Origin: Bacteroidales bacterium
GTDB taxonomy: Bacteria > Bacteroidota > Bacteroidia > Bacteroidales > GCA-2748055
Length of the DNA: 5,791 nucleotides
Direction: 5' to 3'
Assembly (NCBI GenBank): GCA_029934875.1
Contig: JAOZLK010000312.1
Coordinates: 1-5,791 of the forward strand
Shown: positions 1 to 5,791 of the stretch, in pieces
How positions within the stretch are numbered: the stretch's first letter is position 1
Layout: each line of letters begins with the position of its first letter
Notes under the pieces: model-generated
Seen by the model: only the letters and a program-made list of their open reading frames with translations
The model's database searches: none
What the model was told of the DNA's origin: nothing
Program-made: the position numbers and the translations under genes

Positions 1-1048
1 AAATCATTACACTCACGAAAAAATTGAGGGTCATGTAGATGGAGTTCACAAAAGCTTTTTTATCGGTGTTAAGCTCCTGAACAGTAGCCAGCATAACTGA
101 GGTGGGAGCAAAGAGGAAAAAACCCAGAGGCAGCAATACAGGGAAAATCCAAAAGCCCTCCAGTTTTAGAAAAAGGAGGGTGAGCAGCGGGGTAACCACA
201 CCTACAATAAGCAGGGTCCTGGTTCTGCCCAGCTTGTCGCTGAGGGTTCCGGCAAAAAGGGCTCCTGCAGCTCCTGCCAGTTGAATCACGGTTAGCGCCA
301 GATCGGCATATTGGAGTGTATGACCCTGTGAGGTAAGGAAGGTGGGAAGGTAAAAGGTCAGTGAGGCCTTCATGCCGGCCTGGAAAAAGGTGAAGCCACC
401 TGTTAGCAGGAAGGCAGCAGAAAAGCGGAGAAATATTTTCCAGTAACTGCCCTCCTGGTGTTTCCTGGACGAGGTGGTGGGCCTGAGCTTTGCTTTCCTG
501 AAATTCAGGTAGAGCAGGAACGATGCGATGAATCCCAGGGGCATCATTCTCCAGGTTCCTTCCAGCCCCCAGAGGCTGATCACCCCGAGAATGATCAGCG
601 GACCGGCTGTCCGTGCCAGTTCGCCTCCCACCATGTAATAACTCATCCCTTTTCCCGGTCGGGAGCCTGAAAGGGTTCTTACAATTACCGGGGTGGGGAT
701 GTGCCAGAGGGTGGAGCTGATTCCGGAGAAAAAGAGGAGTACCGCCAGGAAGATATATCCCGGGGCAATACCAATCAGGCTCATGAACAATGCTGTAAGG
801 GCTGGTGAGACAACCACCATATACCGCATCACCGGTCGTTCGGCAATGATGCCGATGAAGGGATTAAAGAGGGAGGGAATTCGCTGGATTACGGCCAGCA
901 GACCTGTCATTCCGTAAGAAATCCCAAGTTTGTCTATAATCAGGGGCAGGGCGGGGGCAAGAAAGGCTGTATAGCAGTCATGCACAAAGTGTGCAGCGGA
1001 AATGCTTAATACCTTTCCCTTTTGAAAGCCATCCTCCTGTGCGCGCAT
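1..1048 (-). CDS. MFS transporter, fosmidomycin-resistance (Fsr)-like, 3' end cut by window edge
   Basis: This is an inner-membrane secondary transporter of the major facilitator superfamily. An uninterrupted frame of 349 codons runs from ATG at 1048 off the left edge. Family members have about 390-410 residues, so roughly the last two helices are missing. The translation is a series of hydrophobic helices. An N-terminal HFVHDCYTAFLAPALP segment resembles the HxxxD...LPxLLP start of Fsr proteins. A degenerate first-half motif A (GIIAER, residues 66-71) is followed by WHIPTP (115-120) and GGELARTAGP (141-150), which match the HP and GGxxGxxxGP blocks of Fsr relatives. A clearer second-half motif A is GTLSDKLGR (267-275). 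The start lies 2 bp after the phosphorylase stop (TAG-TA-ATG), so translation is probably coupled. No Shine-Dalgarno sequence is visible. The substrate cannot be read from sequence: drug efflux or movement of a purine-related solute are both possible. The MFS call is secure; the Fsr affiliation is fairly good. Confidence 0.88.
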   Translation of the reverse strand, partial: MRAQEDGFQKGKVLSISAAHFVHDCYTAFLAPALPLIIDKLGISYGMTGLLAVIQRIPSLFNPFIGIIAERPVMRYMVVVSPALTALFMSLIGIAPGYIFLAVLLFFSGISSTLWHIPTPVIVRTLSGSRPGKGMSYYMVGGELARTAGPLIILGVISLWGLEGTWRMMPLGFIASFLLYLNFRKAKLRPTTSSRKHQEGSYWKIFLRFSAAFLLTGGFTFFQAGMKASLTFYLPTFLTSQGHTLQYADLALTVIQLAGAAGALFAGTLSDKLGRTRTLLIVGVVTPLLTLLFLKLEGFWIFPVLLPLGFFLFAPTSVMLATVQELNTDKKAFVNSIYMTLNFFVSVMI

Positions 1049-1050
1049 TA

Positions 1051-1854
1051 CTAAGAAACCAGTTTTATTATGAGAGAGGTCAGTTTGGGAGCTGCCTCGT
1101 TTGCAGCTTTGATTACATCCTGGTGTGTTAGCTTCTGAATCTTTCCCGGCACGCCCAGATCGGTGATTACTGATACTGCAAAAATTCTGATGCCCATCTG
1201 ATGGGCGACAATGGCTTCAGGAACTGTAGACATACCCACGGCATCACCACCGATGATCCTGAAGTATTCGTACTCCTTGGGAGTCTCAAGGGTGGGGCCG
1301 GTGACACCCACATAACATCCCTCCTGGATGGGGATTCCCAATGCTGAGGCATTGCTTTTAAACTTTTCAATCATTTCAGGACTGTAGGTCTGACTCATGT
1401 CGGGGAAACGAGCTCCAAAGACAGGTTCGTGCTTGCCTATCAGGGGATTGGGCATTGTATTAATATGATCGTTGATCACCATAATATCCCCAATCTCAAA
1501 CTCGGGGTTCATCCCTCCGGCTGCATTGGACACGATAAGGGATTTTATACCGAGGAATTTCATGACACGGATTGGGAAGGTAACTTCCTGCATGGTGTAA
1601 CCCTCGTAGAAGTGGAAACGCCCCGCCATCACAAGTACCCTTGTTCCTCCCAGGAGGCCCGAGATCAACTGTCCCGCATGCCCTTCAACGGTAGAAACCG
1701 GAAAGTGGGGGATGCTTTCATATTCCACTATGATCTGATCGTTAAGGTGTTCAACGATATTTCCCAGGCCCGAGCCCAGGATGATCGCCGTTTCTGGTGT
1801 ATCCTTAATCTTTTTCCGTATGTAGGACGCTGCTTCGTTTATTGCTGTTAACAT
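1051..1854 (-). CDS. purine nucleoside phosphorylase, trimeric (PNP/MTAP) family
   Basis: The enzyme cleaves purine (deoxy)nucleosides with phosphate to give free base and (deoxy)ribose 1-phosphate, a cytosolic salvage step. Numbering from Met at 1854 gives 267 residues, the usual trimeric PNP length. Visible motifs, in order, are GSGLG (phosphate site, 27-31), GHAG (58-61, His59), RFHFYEGY (79-86), NAAGG (110-114), GPTLETP (186-192, Glu190 for base binding), GMSTVPE (207-213, Met208) and LTHQDV containing the His equivalent to human His257. The residue aligned with human Asn243 is Asp232 (VITDLG), which may alter base preference. The frame stays open to an ATG at 1893 (280 residues). I prefer 1854 because homologues begin near MLxxIxEAAxYI and because it shortens the overlap with lpxK from 89 to 50 bp. 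A GGTGGA sequence upstream of 1893 keeps the longer form possible. It is third in a four-gene leftward unit and is followed after 2 bp by the MFS gene. Confidence 0.95.
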   Translation of the reverse strand: MLTAINEAASYIRKKIKDTPETAIILGSGLGNIVEHLNDQIIVEYESIPHFPVSTVEGHAGQLISGLLGGTRVLVMAGRFHFYEGYTMQEVTFPIRVMKFLGIKSLIVSNAAGGMNPEFEIGDIMVINDHINTMPNPLIGKHEPVFGARFPDMSQTYSPEMIEKFKSNASALGIPIQEGCYVGVTGPTLETPKEYEYFRIIGGDAVGMSTVPEAIVAHQMGIRIFAVSVITDLGVPGKIQKLTHQDVIKAANEAAPKLTSLIIKLVS

Positions 1855-2926
1855 AGTTATAGATTTGCTTGTCAAAGTTTTCTTTATCGCCATTTAAGAA
1901 TTCCACCCGGATGGGAACCGAATACATAAATTCTTTCACGTTTTCAGGAAAATCCAGTTCATGCAATTTCACCGCATCTTTTTCGGTAGTCAGGATCAGC
2001 ACCTCGGGATGAGAGTTCGCCAGGTCAAGAGTTGCTTTCATGATCGTTTCAATATCTTTCAGGCTGTAGTGATGATGATCAGGAAATTTTAATTCCCGAA
2101 CATGCTTACTGATAGATTCAGCATAGGTCCTGAGTCCGGCCGGGTTGGCAATTCCGGAAATCATGAGAATCCCCGAATCATCTGCTCTAAACCTATCAGC
2201 GTTTTTGGGGGCCTTTATTTTATCAGGAAACACGGGATTTAACTCCCCATAGCTCATGGTGGTGAAAAATAGATGTTGGCCAATTTGAAGGTCAAGACTG
2301 TTCACATATTCCCGCATTTCAATGGGTTTGAAATTTGCCGGAGTCTTGGTCACCAGGATGATATTTGCACGGTTCCGGTTCGCGGCTGGTTCCCTTAGCA
2401 TCCCTGAGGGAAGCAGGCGGTCTTTTAGAATAGGGCGCCCATAATCGATTAAAAGTATGGAGTAGCCCGGCTTCAGTGAGCGGTGTTGAAAAGCATCGTC
2501 CAATAAAACCGCCTCCACCCGGGGAGCCAGTTTCATCAATTCCGTAATCCCGTGTACCCTTTCCCTGTCGACGGCCACGAGGATATCTGGAAACTTTAGT
2601 TTCATTTGCAAAGGTTCGTCTCCAACTTCAGCAACCTTCGATTGGGCTGTGGCAATTCGGAAATCGCGGGTTGATCTGCGATATCCACGACTGAGAGTCG
2701 CCACCCGGAACTCTTTTTTAAGCAGTTCTGCCAGGTATTCGGTGTGAGGAGTCTTACCTGTTCCTCCAACTGTGATGTTGCCCACGGATATGACCGGCAT
2801 ATTAAATCCCGTAGATTTTAACAGGCCATTATCATAGAGTGAATTCCTGATCCATACGACCAGGCCGTATATCCATGAGAAGGGGGCCAGGATCAGTTTC
2901 CACTGAAACCTAGGTGAATTGTCCAT
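1805..2926 (-). CDS. lpxK: tetraacyldisaccharide 4'-kinase LpxK
   Basis: LpxK phosphorylates the 4' position of the tetraacyldisaccharide 1-phosphate precursor with ATP to form lipid IVA in lipid A biosynthesis, at the cytoplasmic face of the inner membrane. The protein has 373 residues. A hydrophobic N-terminal helix (about 10-27) fits the family's membrane association. Next come the P-loop GNITVGGTGKT (49-59), LSRGYRR (78-84), GDEP (102-105), the Walker B-like DDAFQHR (143-149, with Ala where most members have Gly), LLPSGMLREP, a DHHHYSL stretch (283-289) in the region of the family's conserved His, and TTEKD (313-317). All expected blocks are present, so the enzyme should be active. The start lies 2 bp after the sppA stop (TAA-GG-ATG). 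The last roughly 16 residues are polar, look dispensable and overlap the phosphorylase gene by 50 bp in another frame. Confidence 0.97.
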   Translation of the reverse strand: MDNSPRFQWKLILAPFSWIYGLVVWIRNSLYDNGLLKSTGFNMPVISVGNITVGGTGKTPHTEYLAELLKKEFRVATLSRGYRRSTRDFRIATAQSKVAEVGDEPLQMKLKFPDILVAVDRERVHGITELMKLAPRVEAVLLDDAFQHRSLKPGYSILLIDYGRPILKDRLLPSGMLREPAANRNRANIILVTKTPANFKPIEMREYVNSLDLQIGQHLFFTTMSYGELNPVFPDKIKAPKNADRFRADDSGILMISGIANPAGLRTYAESISKHVRELKFPDHHHYSLKDIETIMKATLDLANSHPEVLILTTEKDAVKLHELDFPENVKEFMYSVPIRVEFLNGDKENFDKQIYNYVNSNKRSSVLHTEKD

Positions 2927-2928
2927 CC

Positions 2929-4698
2929 TTAATTTACTTCAAACTCGAAAGGCATGATCATTTGGATGCCATGCATATTCTTGATTTCCTGAATCTTCTT
3001 GTAATGAATATACTGGTCGCCCAGTTCATTTCTGAGGATTCTTTCGGCTCTTACAGCGGCTCCACCGGTGAGCTGCTTCATAATGGCTGTCATCGGATCG
3101 TCAAGCTTGGGAAGCGACTGAACCCGGTAGTTCTCCAATCCGGCCATTTCCGCTGCCACCTCAATGGATTTTTCAAGTCCACCGAACATATCGATCAGGC
3201 CAAGCTCCAGGGCATTGGCTCCTGCCCAAACACGACCTCCACCGATGGCATCAATCTCTTCATAGGATTTACTGCGACCCTCAGCTACGACATTGACAAA
3301 GGTATTGTAGGTGTCGTCAACCATCCTTTGAATATAAGCCCTTTCGGCCGGATCAAGCGGATTTTTGATGGACATAACATCGGAGTGTTTGTTGGTTTTG
3401 ACCACATCGGTACTGATTCCAATTTTGTCATTTAATAATACCTCTATGTTTGGGAAAAGCCCGAAGACACCAATGGAGCCTGTGATTGTGTTTGGACTGG
3501 CCAGAATGGTATCGGCAGGAGCAGCGATGTAGTATCCGCCTGAGGCAGCCACATCTCCCATGGAAGCAACGACCGGTTTGACCTCTGCGGCAAGTTTTAC
3601 TTCCTGGTGGATCACATCCGATGCAAGGGCGCTGCCTCCACCCGAGTTTATTCTGAATACAATGGCCTTGACCGATTCATCACGCCTGGCTTTTCTGATG
3701 GCCCGGGCGATTCTTGCAGAACCAATGCTTCCTTCGCCGGCTTCACCATCCACGACACTTCCCATTGCATAAATTACAGCAACCTTATCCCTGCTGTACT
3801 CTTTTTTCTCTTTGGTCTGAACGTCTTTGTATTTTTTCAGGCTAATGGCTTCCAGGTCCTCCTTTTCTTCAACACCCATCTTCTTTTTTATCAGGCTTAG
3901 CATCTCATCGTAGTAGATCAGGCCATCGATAAGGCCGGTCTCTTTCAACTTCTTATTATCAATTGCTGCCAATTCATCCACAAAAGTATGGAGCTTCTCC
4001 ACGGGAATATTCCGGGATTCAGAGACATCTGACATATATTTGTCCCAGATGGCACCCATATAACTTTCAATTTGCTCCCGGTTCTCATCACTCAGGTCCT
4101 GCCTGAGGAAGGGCTCAACTGCACCTTTGTAGGATCCATGCCTGATTACCTGCATTTCAACCCCTATCTTTTCCAGAGCCTTTTTATAAAACATGATTTC
4201 AGCGCTCATACCCAGGAATAGGAAGCCTCCCTCCGGTGTCATGAATATACTGTCGGCTACAGATGCCAGGTAGTAGCTCTTCTGGGTATATGCATCGGCA
4301 TAAGCATAGATGAACTTACCACTCTTCTTAAAATCGAGAAGGGCATCTCTAACTTCGGAAAGGGTTGCCATTCTTGCGGAGACTCCCCTTAGATTCAACA
4401 GGATTCCTTTGATATTTTCATCTTTTTCAGCTTTGTCCAGGTCTTTCAGGATCTGGTCCAGCCCCATTGGGTTATCCCCATAGGGACTCCCCGACATCAA
4501 TTTTGTAAATGGATTATCATCTGCCCGGTCGGATATGGGGGCACTGAATTTGGCAAGCAGGAGGGAGTTCTCCTTCACATCGGGTGCTTCTTTTGAAGTT
4601 GATGCAGCAATGATCCCCACAAAAACGAGTATCATGATGATGCTGATCAACAGAACCCCTACAATGGTGGCGAGCAGACTGCTCAGGAAATTTTTCAT
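2929..4698 (-). CDS. sppA: signal peptide peptidase SppA, 67K type (peptidase family S49)
   Basis: This is a membrane-anchored serine protease with a Ser/Lys dyad that degrades cleaved signal peptides and possibly other membrane substrates. From Met at 4698 it has 589 residues, normal for the double-domain 67K type. One N-terminal membrane anchor (about residues 8-32) precedes two S49 domains. The first holds the general base Lys191 in GSYKGAVEPF; the second holds the nucleophile Ser356 in NSGGGSALAS, followed by SMGDVAASGGYYIA (379-392) and TGSIGVFG (406-413). Most members read NSPGGS, so Gly353 is a departure. The frame stays open to an ATG at 4845, but that would run through the divergent folK start and put about 49 non-hydrophobic residues before the anchor, so 4698 is preferred. 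Upstream of the start is an A9 run and no strong Shine-Dalgarno. It is the first gene of the leftward unit, 2 bp ahead of lpxK. Confidence 0.97.
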   Translation of the reverse strand: MKNFLSSLLATIVGVLLISIIMILVFVGIIAASTSKEAPDVKENSLLLAKFSAPISDRADDNPFTKLMSGSPYGDNPMGLDQILKDLDKAEKDENIKGILLNLRGVSARMATLSEVRDALLDFKKSGKFIYAYADAYTQKSYYLASVADSIFMTPEGGFLFLGMSAEIMFYKKALEKIGVEMQVIRHGSYKGAVEPFLRQDLSDENREQIESYMGAIWDKYMSDVSESRNIPVEKLHTFVDELAAIDNKKLKETGLIDGLIYYDEMLSLIKKKMGVEEKEDLEAISLKKYKDVQTKEKKEYSRDKVAVIYAMGSVVDGEAGEGSIGSARIARAIRKARRDESVKAIVFRINSGGGSALASDVIHQEVKLAAEVKPVVASMGDVAASGGYYIAAPADTILASPNTITGSIGVFGLFPNIEVLLNDKIGISTDVVKTNKHSDVMSIKNPLDPAERAYIQRMVDDTYNTFVNVVAEGRSKSYEEIDAIGGGRVWAGANALELGLIDMFGGLEKSIEVAAEMAGLENYRVQSLPKLDDPMTAIMKQLTGGAAVRAERILRNELGDQYIHYKKIQEIKNMHGIQMIMPFEFEVN

Positions 4699-4769
4699 AT
4701 GTCTTTTTTTTTGGAGATGCAATTTACTAAAAATGTGATGGATAATAAATATCTTGGCTTGAAGATTAT
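4699..4769. promoter_or_regulatory. divergent intergenic spacer, presumed promoters for sppA operon and folK
   Basis: These 71 bp separate the leftward sppA unit from rightward folK, so both promoters probably lie here or just inside the flanking genes. The spacer is AT-rich, with a T9 run at 4704-4712 (A9 in front of sppA on the minus strand). I found no exact TAnnTTTG box on either strand. The nearest on the plus strand is TATCTTGG (4750-4757), one mismatch, but it sits only about 12 bp from the folK ATG. The promoter role is inferred from gene layout rather than from a motif. Confidence 0.4.
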
Positions 4770-5276
4770 ATGGAGAAATCTCGGGTAAATACTGAAAAGC
4801 TTGCTTGCTTCTCACTTGGGAGTAACCTTGGCGATAGGTTCGCATTCATTCAGAAGGCTGGACTGCTGTTGGAGGAAAGGGCGGGAAGAAGAGCCCATAT
4901 GTCCGGAATGTATGAATCTCCCTCCTGGGGTTATGAAAGTAACTTAGCCTATATCAACTCTTGCCTGGCAATTTATTCTGAGAAGGAGCCACTGGAATTG
5001 ATGGAGATAGCACTTGAGATCGAAGAGCAGATGGGCAGACACCGTGATGGGAATGGCTACAGTGACCGGGTAATCGATATTGATTTACTTTTAGTGGAAG
5101 ACCTCGTAGTGGATCACCCCCGGCTTATTCTTCCACATCCCCGTATGAGTGAGCGCAGGTTTGTTTTGCTGCCCCTGGCAGAGATTTTACCGGAAATGCG
5201 ACATCCTGTTTCCGGACTGACCATCTCCAGGCTATTGGAAGAGTGTTCTGATAAGTCAGCTATTAAGCCTGTCTGA
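4770..5276 (+). CDS. folK: 2-amino-4-hydroxy-6-hydroxymethyldihydropteridine diphosphokinase (HPPK)
   Basis: FolK transfers pyrophosphate from ATP to 6-hydroxymethyl-7,8-dihydropterin, the step before dihydropteroate synthase in folate biosynthesis, in the cytosol. The protein has 168 residues, near the usual 160. It opens with the family's SLGSNLGDR (15-23). Against E. coli HPPK a constant offset of about 8 fits the key positions: Asn63 for N55, Glu85 for E77, Arg90 and Arg92 for R82 and R84, Arg100 for R92, the Mg-binding Asp103 and Asp105 (RVIDIDLL) for D95 and D97, His123 for H115 and Arg129 for R121. Trp89 of E. coli is replaced by Tyr97, and the usual GPR before the aspartates is SDR, a form I associate with Bacteroidota. 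No good Shine-Dalgarno precedes the ATG. The gene diverges from sppA and its last 14 bp overlap the stop end of the convergent gene. Confidence 0.96.
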   Translation: MEKSRVNTEKLACFSLGSNLGDRFAFIQKAGLLLEERAGRRAHMSGMYESPSWGYESNLAYINSCLAIYSEKEPLELMEIALEIEEQMGRHRDGNGYSDRVIDIDLLLVEDLVVDHPRLILPHPRMSERRFVLLPLAEILPEMRHPVSGLTISRLLEECSDKSAIKPV

Positions 5277-5733
5277 ACAATACGCCATCCCAGAAGATAT
5301 AGAAAATGGTGTATATAACTGACCAGATAATATTCGAGGCTATAAGAGATCCAAATTTGAAGCGGCTCTTCTGATAGTACCTTACCATCAGGAATGTTCC
5401 AAGCGGAATGGATAAAAGCAGGGGTGTGATCAGGGCAATTCCAGCCAGTCCATAGCGTTGTTTAATCCTGACAATCCTGCGGTTTCTATTCGTGAAGATC
5501 TTTTTTTTGCTTTCTCCTGTCACAGTCAGCTTTATCTTTCCCCCGAATTTCTTCTGCCACCACACAATCAATTTATCCGACAAAAAGCCAAAAAAGTAGA
5601 TTCCAATAAGACCTCCAATGTTGGTCCAGAGAACGGTTTCAGCAAAACTGAATTTAAATTGAAATACGGCCAGGGGAAAGGTCATGGCAAATTTGACCGA
5701 GCTCGAGAGTATAGTAAGAATTATCTGAATCAT
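5263..5733 (-). CDS. conserved-looking four-helix membrane protein of unknown function
   Basis: I do not recognise this 156-residue protein with certainty. Hydrophobic segments lie at about 2-24, 33-50, 94-117 and 127-149. A strongly basic polar loop (about 59-93, including KKFGGKIK, SKKKIF and NRNRRIVRIKQR) joins helices 2 and 3 and, by the positive-inside rule, should face the cytoplasm, placing both termini there too. The third segment begins RYGLAGIALITPLLLSIPLG; a Tyr-Gly followed by paired prolines in a hydrophobic stretch recalls the small multidrug export (COG2426) and DedA-like folds, but only loosely. Coding is supported by the clean membrane topology, a full-length frame from ATG and a TAnnTTTG box upstream. 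The gene ends inside the last 14 bp of folK on the opposite strand, leaving no room for a dedicated terminator between them. Confidence 0.8.
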   Translation of the reverse strand: MIQIILTILSSSVKFAMTFPLAVFQFKFSFAETVLWTNIGGLIGIYFFGFLSDKLIVWWQKKFGGKIKLTVTGESKKKIFTNRNRRIVRIKQRYGLAGIALITPLLLSIPLGTFLMVRYYQKSRFKFGSLIASNIIWSVIYTIFYIFWDGVLFRQA

Positions 5734-5760
5734 AGGTTTAAATAATCAATCCTTCATCCG

Positions 5761-5768
5761 CAAAACTA
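5761..5768 (-). promoter_or_regulatory. Bacteroidota-type -7 promoter box (TAGTTTTG) for the membrane protein gene
   Basis: Read on the minus strand these eight bases are TAGTTTTG, an exact match to TAnnTTTG, the -7 consensus of the Bacteroidota primary sigma factor. The box ends 27 bp before the ATG at 5733, which would leave a short leader of about 20 nt. The -33 TTG element would fall at or beyond the right edge of the window, so it cannot be confirmed. An eight-base degenerate match in AT-rich DNA can occur by chance. Confidence 0.4.
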
Positions 5769-5791
5769 AAATAGGACTTATTAGCTATGAT

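Noticed and set aside
102..917. Three short plus-strand open frames of 60-74 codons
   Set aside because: The minus strand carries one continuous frame with clear MFS helices and motifs through this whole stretch, so the short plus-strand frames are shadows.
1429..1851. Plus-strand open frame of 140 codons
   Set aside because: It is antisense to the conserved phosphorylase motifs, has no recognisable domain and is rich in His and Cys in the manner of a shadow frame.
2914..3435. Plus-strand open frame of 173 codons
   Set aside because: It lies antisense to the conserved C-terminal S49 domain of sppA and reads as compositionally odd protein with no recognisable motif. It is best explained as a shadow of sppA codon usage.
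4704..4712. T9 run as a possible intrinsic terminator
   Set aside because: No GC-rich hairpin precedes it and it lies between two divergent gene starts, where no upstream rightward gene needs terminating.
4699..4845. N-terminal extension of sppA to the ATG at 4845
   Set aside because: It would cover the whole divergent spacer and the first 76 bp of folK and add about 49 residues before the membrane anchor that normally lies at the N-terminus.
5458..5745. Plus-strand open frame of 95 codons near the right edge
   Set aside because: It is antisense to the membrane protein gene, whose minus-strand frame gives clean helices and a matching promoter box. The plus-strand product shows no domain or topology.

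Overview
The window looks like ordinary chromosomal DNA from a Gram-negative member of the Bacteroidota. LpxK implies a lipid A outer membrane. The FolK active-site stretch has the YSxRxIDIDLL form rather than the GPRxxDLD form of proteobacteria. Start codons mostly lack a good Shine-Dalgarno sequence, and one upstream region carries an exact TAnnTTTG box, the -7 element of Bacteroidota housekeeping promoters. Assignment below phylum level is not possible from the sequence alone.

Layout. Four genes run leftward as one tightly packed unit from 4698 to beyond position 1: sppA (67K-type signal peptide peptidase, 2929-4698), lpxK (lipid A 4'-kinase, 1805-2926), a trimeric-type purine nucleoside phosphorylase (1051-1854) and a fosmidomycin-resistance-like MFS transporter (from 1048, cut by the left edge). 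Junctions are 2 bp, a 50 bp overlap and 2 bp, so one transcript is likely. A 71 bp spacer (4699-4769) separates this unit from the divergent folK (4770-5276, folate biosynthesis). folK meets, tail to tail with a 14 bp overlap, a leftward gene for a four-helix membrane protein of unknown function (5263-5733). The last 58 bp hold the probable promoter of that gene.

How the genes fit together. sppA and lpxK serve the cell envelope, as membrane protein or signal peptide turnover and lipid A assembly. The phosphorylase salvages purines, and its downstream MFS partner may move a related solute or be an unrelated efflux pump. folK is a separate housekeeping gene.

No mobile element, CRISPR array, RNA gene, prophage or toxin-antitoxin unit was seen, and no convincing undescribed system. 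The points most worth checking are an Asp at the base-specificity position of the phosphorylase, its translational coupling to the MFS gene, a Pro-to-Gly change beside the SppA nucleophile, and the unknown membrane protein at the right.
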